From NCBI GenBank assembly GCA_020199995.1, contig JAIVJM010000015.1, forward strand, positions 1 to 49,389: a DNA stretch of 49,389 nt, written 5' to 3'. The notes below the pieces were generated by a model. That model was given only the letters and a program-made list of their open reading frames with translations, was not told the origin of the DNA and did not search any database. The position numbers and the translations under genes were made by a program. This stretch comes from Acidobacteriota bacterium. Its GTDB lineage: Bacteria > Acidobacteriota > Blastocatellia > Pyrinomonadales > Pyrinomonadaceae. Positions 17,601-24,346 of this stretch are shown piece after piece. Position 1 is the first letter of the stretch; each line of letters opens with the position of its first letter.

Positions 17601-18688
17601 CCCCACATCACGTTCGAGTTGATCTGCACATAGCGAGCCGAGCCGTCCTTCGCGCGGAGCCGCGCGTCGTATTCGTGCAGCGCTTCATTGCGCGTCAGCC
17701 GGTCGAGGATGTCGTCAATGATGGGGCGGTCGGCGTGGAACTCGACGATGTTGTGGCCGATATATTCTTCGGCGTCGTAGCCGAGCATCTCCAACTCGGC
17801 GCGGTTGGCCCACAGGATCGTCCCGTCCGCCCCGACCCAGTGGAGCCCGACGGTGGCGTTCTCGACGAAGTCCGTGAGCTCGCGCTCGCGCCTCTGGAGC
17901 GCCGCCTCGCTCTTCCGCCGCTCGGTGATGTCGTGGAAGACGAGGACGACGCCGACGACATGCCCGCCCTCGTCGCTGATGGGCGCGCCGCTGTCGTCAA
18001 TGGGTATCTCTCTGCCGTCTTTCGCGAGCAGGACGGTGTGGTTGGCGAGTCCCACGGCCCCGCCTTCGCGCAGCACCTTCGCGACGGGGCTCTCGACGAC
18101 GGCGCGCGTCTTTTCGTTGACGATCCTGAAGACCTCGGAGAGGTCGCAGCCACGCGCCTCATCATCAGTCCAGCCGGTCAGCTTCTCGGCCACCGCGTTG
18201 AGGAAGAGGACGCGTCCCTCAACGTCGGTCGTGATGACGGCATCGCCGATGCTCTTGAGCGTGGTGGCGAGCGACTCCTCGCTCCGGCGCGCCACCTCTT
18301 CCGAGCGGCGGCCCTGCTCCGAGAGGTAGACGAAGAGGAGCGCCACCGAGACGAAGAGGAGCGTCTGGACGACTAAAGTGAGTTCGAGCGAGGGAAAGCC
18401 GTAAGGAGAGAAGAAGCGGAAATTGCCGACGACCGCCGAGAGCGCGATGGCGAGGAGGCCCGGCCCGAGCCCCCCGCGCCGCGCGCTCAGGAAAACGGCG
18501 GCGAAGTAGAAGACGAAAACGACGCCCATGCTCCCCGCGCCGACCGCCGCGTAGAGCGCGTAGGTGAGCATCGTCGCCGCCGCGACTGCCGCGAGGGCGA
18601 GCGCGTAGCGCGACCACACGGCTCCGCGCGCCGAAGTCCCGGCTGAACGTTCTTGAGGGCGAGGGATCGTGTTTGCCGGTCGGGACAT
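14645..18688 (-). CDS. Membrane hybrid histidine kinase with five PAS domains, GAF and receiver
   Basis: Sensor kinase of 1347 aa. Order: hydrophobic membrane-anchoring segments (about 27-125, DUF4118/KdpD-like, including ARRGGLGPGLLAI); PAS1 (about 139-255); PAS2 (about 270-385); PAS3 (about 392-515); PAS4 (about 528-650); PAS5 (about 660-775); GAF (about 786-935); HisKA with phospho-accepting histidine in LSHELRTP (near 971); HATPase with N box NNAVKFSP, G1 DEGQGIPP and G2 GGLGIGLAL; and a C-terminal receiver with phospho-acceptor in IIVSDIGLPHLDG (near 1269). PAC ends such as DITERRKSEAAL separate the PAS units. No heme- or flavin-binding residue could be assigned, so the signal is unknown. 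All catalytic motifs are intact. The next gene downstream is a lone receiver protein. Confidence 0.95.
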   Translation of the reverse strand: MSRPANTIPRPQERSAGTSARGAVWSRYALALAAVAAATMLTYALYAAVGAGSMGVVFVFYFAAVFLSARRGGLGPGLLAIALSAVVGNFRFFSPYGFPSLELTLVVQTLLFVSVALLFVYLSEQGRRSEEVARRSEESLATTLKSIGDAVITTDVEGRVLFLNAVAEKLTGWTDDEARGCDLSEVFRIVNEKTRAVVESPVAKVLREGGAVGLANHTVLLAKDGREIPIDDSGAPISDEGGHVVGVVLVFHDITERRKSEAALQRRERELTDFVENATVGLHWVGADGTILWANRAELEMLGYDAEEYIGHNIVEFHADRPIIDDILDRLTRNEALHEYDARLRAKDGSARYVQINSNVMWGDDGEFIHTRCFTRDVTARRQAEEARRESEERLLAIAETASDAIITIDEESRMLFTNSAAEKIFGHARAEMDGQQLTMLMPDYLRRVHEEALGRYVETGRRHISWESVRVPGLHKDGREIPLEVSFAEFVRNGRHFFTGVARDVTERTRAEVEREQLGAQIEGERRRLRDIVGNVPGVVWEAWGVPDAANQRIDFVSDYVEEMLGYTVGEWVSTPNFWLSIVHPEDREHAAAEARRKFESGLGGTNRFRWVTKDGRVIPVETQSVVIRDQRGEPVGMRGVTMDITARERAEEEIRESERRYRALADAMPQIVWTARPDGYFDYYNRRWFEYTGKTFEETRGWGWQPVLHPNDVEHALRTWATSIETGEPYRIEYRFRRASDAEYRWHLGRAEPLRDAGGRIVKWFGTGTDIHDQKQAEERLRFLAEAGALLASSLDYEATLARLARLGVAALGDYCVIDVVEDDASIRRVATAHRDPSKEELTAELRRFPPDPGAAGHGVAKALRTGRTEITPLVTEESLRGLARDTEHADVLLRLGLKSFIIVPLVTRGRAIGALSFALTRAARAHTPTEVSFAEELARLAALAIDNARLYGRAREVNRAKDEFLATLSHELRTPLTPIIGWTHMLRSGHINAPDTAHGLRVIDKNSQALSRLINDLLDMSSILSGKMRIESAAVDLGSVVREAVETTRPLAEARGVSFDIAASEGDAPFSVSGDRTRLVQVFWNLLNNAVKFSPQGGRVRIEWRADDASARVEVSDEGQGIPPEFLPHVFERFRQADGSTTRSHGGLGIGLALVKSFVEAHGGTVGAASEGEGRGSRFAVSLPLLQHAPTEGAPPAERASEEDEEASSCEVGESCHVLLVEDSRDTLDMLRVVFGSRGYRTTTCATAEEALRIAESSRFDIIVSDIGLPHLDGYELIRRLRRLPHLSDTPAVALTGYAASKDAEAALAAGFDAHIPKPVDPSVLAEEIEQLLQQKVRPEETEA

Positions 18689-19084
18689 CGCGCTTCCCTT
18701 TACTCGATTTTGACGGTTAAAACCTCGTCGGGCCGGAGCCCTTAGGTCAGGCGATCTGGCCGGCCTGCTGGCCGCGGAACAAAAGAGCGTTTGAGAACAT
18801 CCAGACAGACGCGTGGGCCGCGAGACGCCGCTCGCCGGGGCCTCGGCGGAAACCCTTCACCCTGATGCTTCTCAGCCTCCGCCGGTCCCTGCGGACAATC
18901 TTCTCCCGCCGCCGGAGATTCGATGTGGTTAAGTAGGTCAGCTCCCGTGAAAAAACTTACTGCTTCGGGCATGCCAAAGTCAAGATGCTCGGCAAAAACG
19001 GGTGACGGGTGTTAGGTGTCGGGTATCGCTCAAAGCTATCATGCCTTCGCCGACACTTGAAACCCGACTCCAGACCCGTTTTTT
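18689..19084. other. Intergenic region between divergent genes, no supported gene
   Basis: This 396-nt region separates the kinase and hydrolase starts, so it should hold both promoters. No strong -35/-10 pair stands out. A 76-codon frame on the minus strand has no ribosome-binding site and no recognisable product. The last ~85 nt are a degraded heptad hairpin. Confidence 0.6.
18998..19082. repeat. Degraded heptad hairpin (GGGTGTC-like units)
   Basis: gggtgac gggtgtt aggtgtc gggtatc on the left faces gccgacacttgaaacccgac and cagacccg on the right. Units are 7 nt with several mismatches. It ends 2-3 nt before the hydrolase ATG. Confidence 0.6.
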
Positions 19085-19741
19085 ATGTATCCGTCCGGCA
19101 ATCTTTTCATCGAAGCCCCGCACGGGCGCATCGAGGCGATTCTGAAGGAGCCGCGCGTCGAAGGCGGCGCGTCGCCGCGCGGCGTCGCGCTGGTCCTGCA
19201 CCCGCACCCCCTGCACGGCGGGACGATGCACAACAAGGTAGTCTTCCGCGCCGCGCGCGGCCTGAACGACGCCGGGCTCGTCACGCTCCGCTTCAACTTC
19301 CGCGGCGTCGGGCACTCGACCGGCGAGCACGACCACGCGCGCGGCGGCGAGCAGCAGGACGCGCTCCTCGCGCTCGATTACCTCGCGGAGAAGTATCCGC
19401 ACCTCCCCGTCACGATTGCCGGATTCTCCTTTGGCGCGCGCGTCGGCCTCGATGTCGGCACGCGGGACGCGCGCGTTTGCCGCCTCGTCGGCATCGGCAC
19501 GCCCGTCGGCATGAGTGAGAGGGACTACGACTTCTCCTTTCTCCGCGAGTGCCGCAAGCCCCTCCTCCTCGTCCACGGCGAGCACGACGAGTTCGCCACT
19601 CCCGACGCCGTCCGCGCGCTCGCCTCCCAACTCCCCCCTGAAGCACGCGTCCGCGTCCACGTCATCCACGGCGCGGGTCACTTCTTCGACGACCAGTTGG
19701 AAGAGCTGCGCCGCGTCATCGCGGAGTGGGCGAGCGAATAA
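19085..19741 (+). CDS. Alpha/beta hydrolase (COG2945-like)
   Basis: Small serine hydrolase of 218 aa, likely cytosolic since no signal peptide is seen. Motifs: HPHPLHGGTMHN (oxyanion strand, about 39-50), NFRGVGHSTG, nucleophile elbow GFSFGAR, acid in VHGEHDEFA and histidine in GAGHFFDD. The pattern is that of the COG2945 'predicted alpha/beta superfamily hydrolase' family; substrates are unknown. No Shine-Dalgarno precedes the ATG, which follows ttttt of the upstream repeat. It is convergent with the acyl-CoA ligase gene, with a 161-bp palindrome between them. Confidence 0.88.
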   Translation: MYPSGNLFIEAPHGRIEAILKEPRVEGGASPRGVALVLHPHPLHGGTMHNKVVFRAARGLNDAGLVTLRFNFRGVGHSTGEHDHARGGEQQDALLALDYLAEKYPHLPVTIAGFSFGARVGLDVGTRDARVCRLVGIGTPVGMSERDYDFSFLRECRKPLLLVHGEHDEFATPDAVRALASQLPPEARVRVHVIHGAGHFFDDQLEELRRVIAEWASE

Positions 19742-19745
19742 ATAG

Positions 19746-19906
19746 AGGCCGCAAGCCCGACCGTGAGGGAGGGCGTCCGCAACAGTGAGCAGTAAGCAGT
19801 AAGCAGTAAGCAGTGAGCAGTCAAGACCGGTTAGCCGTCTTGACTGCTCACTGCTTACTGCTTACTGCTTACTCTTCGCCCTCCCTTACGGTCGGGCTTG
19901 CGGCCT
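19746..19906. repeat. 161-bp compound palindrome: CCCGACCGTGAGGG arms flanking an AGCAGTG heptad hairpin
   Basis: Outer arms aggccgcaagcccgaccg... (19746-19774) and ...cggtcgggcttgcggcct (19878-19906) are complementary over 29 nt with one change. Inside are heptads (cagtgag cagtaag) and a central caagaccgg..ccgtcttg hairpin. It starts 4 nt after the hydrolase stop and overlaps the acyl-CoA ligase stop codon. This is the best-preserved copy; partial copies are at 1251-1365, 11841-11935 and 22551-22579. Confidence 0.92.
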
Positions 19907-21797
19907 AACTCTCTTCGTACAGCTTATCAATCACGCCCTTGTATTTTTCGTCCACGACGCGGCGTTTGACTTTGAGGGTCGGGGTGAGCTCGCCGCCTTC
20001 GATGGTGAGTTCTCTCTCGATGAGCGCGATTTTTTTGACGCGCTCGTATTTCGAGAGTTCGGCGGTGAGTTCGTCCACCTGTCGCTGGAGGAGGTCGAGG
20101 ATACGCGGGTGGCGGCAGAAGTCGGCGGGGGCTTTGAGGCCGAGGCCCTTGAGCTGGGCGTAGGAGCGGAGCATCTCCCACTCGGGGACGATGAGGGCGG
20201 CGGGGAACTTGCGGCCCGCGCCGACCAAGACTACCTGATTGACGAAGCGCGACTCCTTGATGCGCTGCTCGATGGGCTGCGGGGCGACGTACTTGCCGCC
20301 CGAAGTTTTGAAGAGCTCCTTCTTGCGGTCGGTGATCGAGAGGAAGCCTGCGGAGTCGAGCGCGCCGATGTCGCCGGTCTTGAACCAGCCGTCGTCGGTG
20401 AAGACCTCGCGCGTCGCCTCGGGCTTGTTGTAGTAGCCGAGCATGATGTTGGGGCCGCGCGCCTCGATTTCGCCGTCGGGGGCCGTCCGCACCTCGACGT
20501 TTCTGATCGCACGGCCCACCGAGCCCATGCGGTTCTCTTCGACCGTGTTGGAGGCGATGACGGGCGAAGTCTCCGTGAGCCCGTACCCTTGGAGGATGGG
20601 GAAGCCCGCGCCCGCGAAGATGTAGCCGATCTCTTCGGGGAGCGCCGCGCCGCCCGAGACGAACAGCCGCACGCGCCCGCCCACGCCCGCGTGCCATTTC
20701 GAGAAGACGAGCCGGGTGGCAAGCATGTGTTTGAGTTCGAGCAGCGGCGGCATGGGCTCTGCGTTGAGCTTCAGTCGCGCCCAACTCTTACCCACTTCGA
20801 CCGCCCACGTGAGGAGCGCCGCCTTCACCTTGCCCCCGGCGGCCCCGCGCTCTTTAATGCGCGCATAGATTTTTTCAAAGAGGCGCGGCACGGCGACGAC
20901 GATGGTGGGCCGCGCTTCGCGCATGTTGTCGCCGACCTTCTCCAGAGATTCGGCGTAGAAGACGGTCATGCCGTGCGAGATGTACATGTACATCGCCACG
21001 CGCTCGAAGACGTGCGAGAGCGGGAGCACGGAGAGCGAGGTGTCGCGCTCGCCGAATTCGAGCCGCTCGCCGCTGTCAATCATGTTCGAGACGAGGTTCG
21101 AGTGCGTGAGCATGACGCCTTTGGGCTCGCCCGTCGTCCCCGAAGTGTAGATGATCGTCGCGAGGGCTTGCGGCTCGACCGAGCGCGCCAACTCTTCCGC
21201 AAGACCGGGCCGCTCGGCTTCGAGCGCGCCCCCCATCTCTTCGAGCCGCGCGAAGGTCAGAGAGTTCGGCACCACATCCTCATTCTCTTCCGTCTCGAGC
21301 ATGAGGACGACGTGCGCGAGCGCGGCGCAGCCTTTGATCGCTTCGGCGACACGGTCGAAGGCGGCGCGGTTCTGGATAAAGAGAACGCGCGCGCCGGAGT
21401 CTTTGAGGATGTAGCAGACCTGCGGCGGGGCCTGCGTCGGGTAGACTGGCACGTCTATCACGCCCGAGAGCTGGCACGCGGCGTCGGCGAGCGTCCACTC
21501 GGGGCAGTTCTCCGAAAGAATCGCGACGCGCTCGCCGTGGCCGACGCCGAGCGCATGGAGGCCGAGCGCGACACGGCGCGCGCGCCGCAGGAACTCGTCT
21601 GAAGAGATCGAGCGCCATTCGTCGCCGCGCTTGTAGTTGAGCATCCCGGCCTTGGGGTGCTCTCGCGGGACGCGCTCGAAGACCTCGGCGAGCGTGCGCG
21701 GCTCGTCCGCGTGGAGCGGGACGCGCGGCGGGTGTGACGAGCGCACCTTCAACTCGCCGGCGGCCTGACTCTGCGCCTGTTCCTTCGAGTCCATCAT
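19905..21797 (-). CDS. Long-chain fatty acid--CoA ligase (AMP-forming, FadD15-like)
   Basis: Activates fatty acids with ATP and CoA. Of 630 aa, the P-loop-like motif A3 reads IIYTSGTTGEPKGVMLTH; the adenylate-binding motif is YGLTETSP and the hinge region reads WFKTGDIG..DSAGFLSITDRKKELFKTSGGKYVAPQPIE. This long form with the K-T-S-G-G-K-Y motif is typical of the FadD15/long-chain synthetase branch. The gene starts at ATGATG, overlapping the TGA stop of the upstream TetR gene, so translation is probably coupled. A FadR-like operator stands in front of the pair, consistent with control by acyl-CoA. The stop codon lies inside the compound palindrome. Confidence 0.94.
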   Translation of the reverse strand: MMDSKEQAQSQAAGELKVRSSHPPRVPLHADEPRTLAEVFERVPREHPKAGMLNYKRGDEWRSISSDEFLRRARRVALGLHALGVGHGERVAILSENCPEWTLADAACQLSGVIDVPVYPTQAPPQVCYILKDSGARVLFIQNRAAFDRVAEAIKGCAALAHVVLMLETEENEDVVPNSLTFARLEEMGGALEAERPGLAEELARSVEPQALATIIYTSGTTGEPKGVMLTHSNLVSNMIDSGERLEFGERDTSLSVLPLSHVFERVAMYMYISHGMTVFYAESLEKVGDNMREARPTIVVAVPRLFEKIYARIKERGAAGGKVKAALLTWAVEVGKSWARLKLNAEPMPPLLELKHMLATRLVFSKWHAGVGGRVRLFVSGGAALPEEIGYIFAGAGFPILQGYGLTETSPVIASNTVEENRMGSVGRAIRNVEVRTAPDGEIEARGPNIMLGYYNKPEATREVFTDDGWFKTGDIGALDSAGFLSITDRKKELFKTSGGKYVAPQPIEQRIKESRFVNQVVLVGAGRKFPAALIVPEWEMLRSYAQLKGLGLKAPADFCRHPRILDLLQRQVDELTAELSKYERVKKIALIERELTIEGGELTPTLKVKRRVVDEKYKGVIDKLYEES

Positions 21798-22408
21798 CTG
21801 GCGCTCACCCCGTTGAGGAAGATGTCGAGCACTGCGTCGGCCAGCGGCGCGAGCTTGTAGCGACGCTTCGAGAGAATCCAGTTGGTCGCCATCTCGTCGA
21901 GCGCGCCGAAGAGAATCTTGGCGACGAGCTTGGCCTTCAAGTCCGCGCGGAAGACGCCCTCGCGCTGCCCCTCCTCGAAGACCTCGCGGATGAGTCCGAG
22001 GTAGGCGGCGAGTCCCGCGGCTGAAAACTCCTCCATGAACTTGGTCGAGCCGCGCAGCTCGACCTGAAAGACGACCGCCAGATCGCGGTCGGCCCCGAGG
22101 CGTTCGAGGTGTTGGCGCGCGATGCGCCGGAGCTTCTCTCGCGCGTCCGAGATGCCCGCAAGGCTCTCGCGCCCCTCGGCGACGGCCTCGCTCGTGTTGC
22201 GCTCGAAGATCGAGCGCAGGATCTCTTCCTTGCTCTTGAAGTAGAGGTAGACGGTGCCGTCGGCGACGCCGGCGACGCGCGCGATGTCGGCGACCTTCGA
22301 GTTGAAGTAGCCGTTACGCGCGAAGACGTGCGTCGCGGCTCTCAGGATGGCCTCGCGCTTGTCGCCCGTTGCCGGGCGCGTCGTCTGGAGGGAACGTGCG
22401 GAACGCAT
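21794..22408 (-). CDS. TetR-family regulator, FadR-like (fatty acid degradation)
   Basis: Transcription repressor of 204 aa. The N-terminal HTH reads REAILRAATHVFARNGYF...VADGTVYLYFKSKEEIL, as in Bacillus-type FadR of the TetR family. The C-terminal half is helical and ligand-binding (VELRGSTKFMEEF...LFGALDEMATNW), resembling TetR_C_33-type FadR domains. It is co-transcribed and overlaps by 4 nt with the acyl-CoA ligase. 47 nt upstream of its start is a palindrome with TGAATG and TCATTCA half-sites, the sequence recognised by B. subtilis FadR. Autoregulated repression relieved by long-chain acyl-CoA is the likely mode. The start has no strong ribosome-binding site within the normal distance. 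Confidence 0.9.
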   Translation of the reverse strand: MRSARSLQTTRPATGDKREAILRAATHVFARNGYFNSKVADIARVAGVADGTVYLYFKSKEEILRSIFERNTSEAVAEGRESLAGISDAREKLRRIARQHLERLGADRDLAVVFQVELRGSTKFMEEFSAAGLAAYLGLIREVFEEGQREGVFRADLKAKLVAKILFGALDEMATNWILSKRRYKLAPLADAVLDIFLNGVSAR

Positions 22409-22454
22409 AAAGGGGAAATCGGCTCCGTGCTTCGCTGGTGGAAGGCCCGGCGGC

Positions 22455-22472
22455 TGAATGGTCGTTCATTCA
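22455..22472. promoter_or_regulatory. FadR(TetR)-like operator
   Basis: tgaatggtcgttcattca is an 18-bp near-palindrome. From memory, the B. subtilis FadR consensus is TGAATGA-MTAN-TCATTCA; here both outer half-sites fit and only the centre differs. It lies in the promoter region of the TetR-acyl-CoA ligase operon. Confidence 0.75.
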
Positions 22473-22550
22473 GTGCGGGCGGCTCATAGACTACCCTCGC
22501 GCGCGCGTTTCTGCAACGAATGGATGCGTCGGACGCCCTCCTTCACACTC

Positions 22551-22579
22551 GGACGTCCCTCCCTCACGGTCGGGCTTCC
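22551..22579. repeat. Half copy of the CCCGACCGTGAGGG box
   Basis: ggacgtccctccctcacggtcgggcttcc reads like the right arm of the compound palindrome. It forms the last five codons and stop region of the MscS gene (product ends VEARP). No opposing arm is adjacent. Confidence 0.7.
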
Positions 22580-23649
22580 ACCCCGCGGCTCTCCGGTTCT
22601 TCCGCCGCGCCGTCGCCTTCGGTCAGCAGTCGTCCCCCGCGCGGCTCGATGCGGACGGCCCCGCCGCGCAGGTTGAGGTCGCGCTGCGGGAAGGGAATCT
22701 CGATGCCCTCTTCGAGGAAGAGGCGGCGGATGCGGTAGTTGATGTCGCTCCTGATCTGCGGGTGTCGGCGCGGGCGGGCGGTCCAGACGAGCAGGCGGAA
22801 GTTGAGAGACGAGTCGCCGAAATCCATGAACTGGACGCTCGGCTTCGGCTCGGGGAGGACGTGGTTGACGCCCTCGGCGGCGCGCAGAAGCGTCCGCGTG
22901 ACCACGTCCACGTCCGTTTCGTAGGAGACGCCGACCGGAATCGAGATGCGCGAGCGCCTGCCCCGGTAAGACCAGTTGATGAGATTCTGGTTGGTGAGCT
23001 TCGAGTTGGGGACGATGACCGAGACGTGGTCGTTGGTCTGCACGATGGTCGTGCGCAGGTTGATCGAGACGACCTTGCCGTCCGTGATCTTGTTGTCCGG
23101 CCCGGTCACGCTGATGAAGTCGCCGACGCGCACCGGGCGCTCGAAGAGCAGGAGGAACCCGGCGGCGAGGTCGCCCGCGATGAACTGGAGGCCGAAGCCG
23201 ATGCCGACCGAGAGCGCCGTGAAGACGACGGCGATGGAAGTGAGGTCGAGGTTGAGCGCGGTCTTGAGCGCGTAGAGCACGCCGACGACGATGATGACGT
23301 AGTTGATGAGGCGGAGGATCGTGTACTTGACGCCGGGGTCGAGCTGCGGGTGCGCCGCCATCCTCCGTTCGAGGAACGTGCGGAGGTAGCGCGAGACGAC
23401 GAGCGCGAGCAGAAAGATAATGAGGCCGAGCGCAAGGTCGGACGCCGAGAAAAGGAAGTTGCCGAGCTTCCAGCGGAAGTTAAGGTAGTAGCGTGCTGGC
23501 TCAGTCCAGCGCCACACTCGCTCCAGCACGTTCTCGTCCTGCCGCCAGAGCGCAAAGCCGGGAAGCGCGCAGCACGCCTTCTCCCAGACCCAACACGCGC
23601 GCGCCGCCACGACGGCTGCGCCCGACTCGATCAAAGACTCTCCGCTCAT
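22564..23649 (-). CDS. MscS-family mechanosensitive ion channel
   Basis: Inner-membrane channel that opens on osmotic downshock. The ATG at 23649 (MSGESLIESG) is chosen; an upstream in-frame start adds 14 charged residues. Three membrane spans lie at about 70-165, the last being the pore-lining helix with small-residue packing (FTALSVGIGFGLQFIAGDLAAGFLLLFE). The MscS beta domain follows (VRVGDFISV, then GKVVSINLRTTIV, VIVPNSKL) and the C-terminal alpha/beta domain ends with DINYRIRRLFLEEGIEIPFPQRDL, a family signature. The 361-aa length is usual for small MscS proteins. The final residues after about 335 are low-complexity and partly repeat-derived. Confidence 0.93.
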   Translation of the reverse strand: MSGESLIESGAAVVAARACWVWEKACCALPGFALWRQDENVLERVWRWTEPARYYLNFRWKLGNFLFSASDLALGLIIFLLALVVSRYLRTFLERRMAAHPQLDPGVKYTILRLINYVIIVVGVLYALKTALNLDLTSIAVVFTALSVGIGFGLQFIAGDLAAGFLLLFERPVRVGDFISVTGPDNKITDGKVVSINLRTTIVQTNDHVSVIVPNSKLTNQNLINWSYRGRRSRISIPVGVSYETDVDVVTRTLLRAAEGVNHVLPEPKPSVQFMDFGDSSLNFRLLVWTARPRRHPQIRSDINYRIRRLFLEEGIEIPFPQRDLNLRGGAVRIEPRGGRLLTEGDGAAEEPESRGVEARP

Positions 23650-23753
23650 CCCTTGCGCCCTCTCGCCTTCCCGCCCGGTCTTTCGCTGCAAACGAACGAA
23701 GCCGCCACGTCACACTGGGGTCGGGCGGCTCGCGCGTTCGGAAAAATTTAGTG

Positions 23754-23838
23754 TGGCGGAGGGGACAGGACTCGAACCTGCAAAGGATTTCTCCCGGTAG
23801 TTTTCAAGACTACTGCCTTGCCATTAGGCTACCCCTCC
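23754..23838 (-). tRNA. tRNA-Ser (anticodon UGA), CCA encoded
   Basis: On the minus strand, acceptor GGAGGGG pairs with CCCCTCC followed by G and CCA. The anticodon arm GTAGT-CTTGAAA-ACTAC has anticodon TGA. A long variable arm (about 15 nt, GGGA..TCC core) marks a class II tRNA, and the T arm is GCAGG-TTCGAGT-CCTGT. The D arm is short (GCC-taatggcaa-GGC). The 5' third of the gene is also the 3' end of an HNH endonuclease reading frame on the same strand, which is unusual. Confidence 0.88.
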
Positions 23839-24256
23839 ACAGAACCTCGTGACCTTTTACACCTAGAATGTCTCGAACATAATGGAGTGCGTTACAAACA
23901 CGGCAGAGGACATTATAATCGCTTAACTCTACTCTGCCGCTAACAATATCTCGATAGAGTTGGCGGTTCTGTCTTACCTTTGCTGCTGCTCGACCGCCGC
24001 CATGGATATGATTAATCTCCAGCAAAGTAAATTCATCACATCCGCAGTCTGCACACCATTTCCCGCCAAGTAAGTCTATCGCTTTCTCTCTCACCCGCTG
24101 GTGCTGCTCGCGCCACTTACGCCTTTCTTCTTCCGGGTCATAATCACTACTTTGTTTGCGGCGTTCGCGATAGACAAGCATGTAATCCCGCATATATTCG
24201 CGGTGCTTCTGGCTTCCATTCGGGGTTGCCCGATAACGGTTGTGTTTCTCCGCCAC
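23810..24256 (-). CDS. HNH endonuclease, homing-type, overlapping tRNA-Ser
   Basis: DNA endonuclease of 148 aa. The HNH core carries a zinc-finger-like pair (CADCGCDEF ... CRVCN) around INHIHGGGR, with NVLCRVCNALHY at the end, as in free-standing phage and intron homing endonucleases. The N-terminal 60 residues are basic and helical (KHREYMRDYMLVYRERRK), likely DNA-binding. The gene is clearly lower in GC than its neighbours, so probably acquired. The last ~10 residues (WRGSLMARQ) and the stop codon are encoded by the 5' half of tRNA-Ser. 25 nt upstream of the start is a partial tRNA 5' half, suggesting the gene arrived by insertion at a tRNA gene. Confidence 0.85.
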   Translation of the reverse strand: MAEKHNRYRATPNGSQKHREYMRDYMLVYRERRKQSSDYDPEEERRKWREQHQRVREKAIDLLGGKWCADCGCDEFTLLEINHIHGGGRAAAKVRQNRQLYRDIVSGRVELSDYNVLCRVCNALHYVRDILGVKGHEVLWRGSLMARQ

Positions 24257-24280
24257 ACCACAAGTATAACAAACAAGCCA

Positions 24281-24306
24281 GCCGTGACCAATTAGGCTAC
24301 CTCTTC
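24281..24306 (-). other. tRNA 5'-half remnant
   Basis: gaagaggtagcctaattggt (minus strand, then cacggc) looks like acceptor strand, TA, D stem GCC and D loop with GG, then GGC. It shares GGTAGCCTAAT with the intact tRNA-Ser at 23838. No matching anticodon stem, T arm or acceptor 3' strand follows. Confidence 0.55.
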
Positions 24307-24346
24307 GTCACTGCCCTTTTACCCTTTTCCTTTGTCCTCTAAAAAT

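Noticed and set aside
18742-18972. 76-codon minus-strand frame between the kinase and the hydrolase
   Set aside because: No ribosome-binding site, Arg/Pro/Gly-rich composition typical of a chance frame in GC-rich DNA, no recognisable domain.
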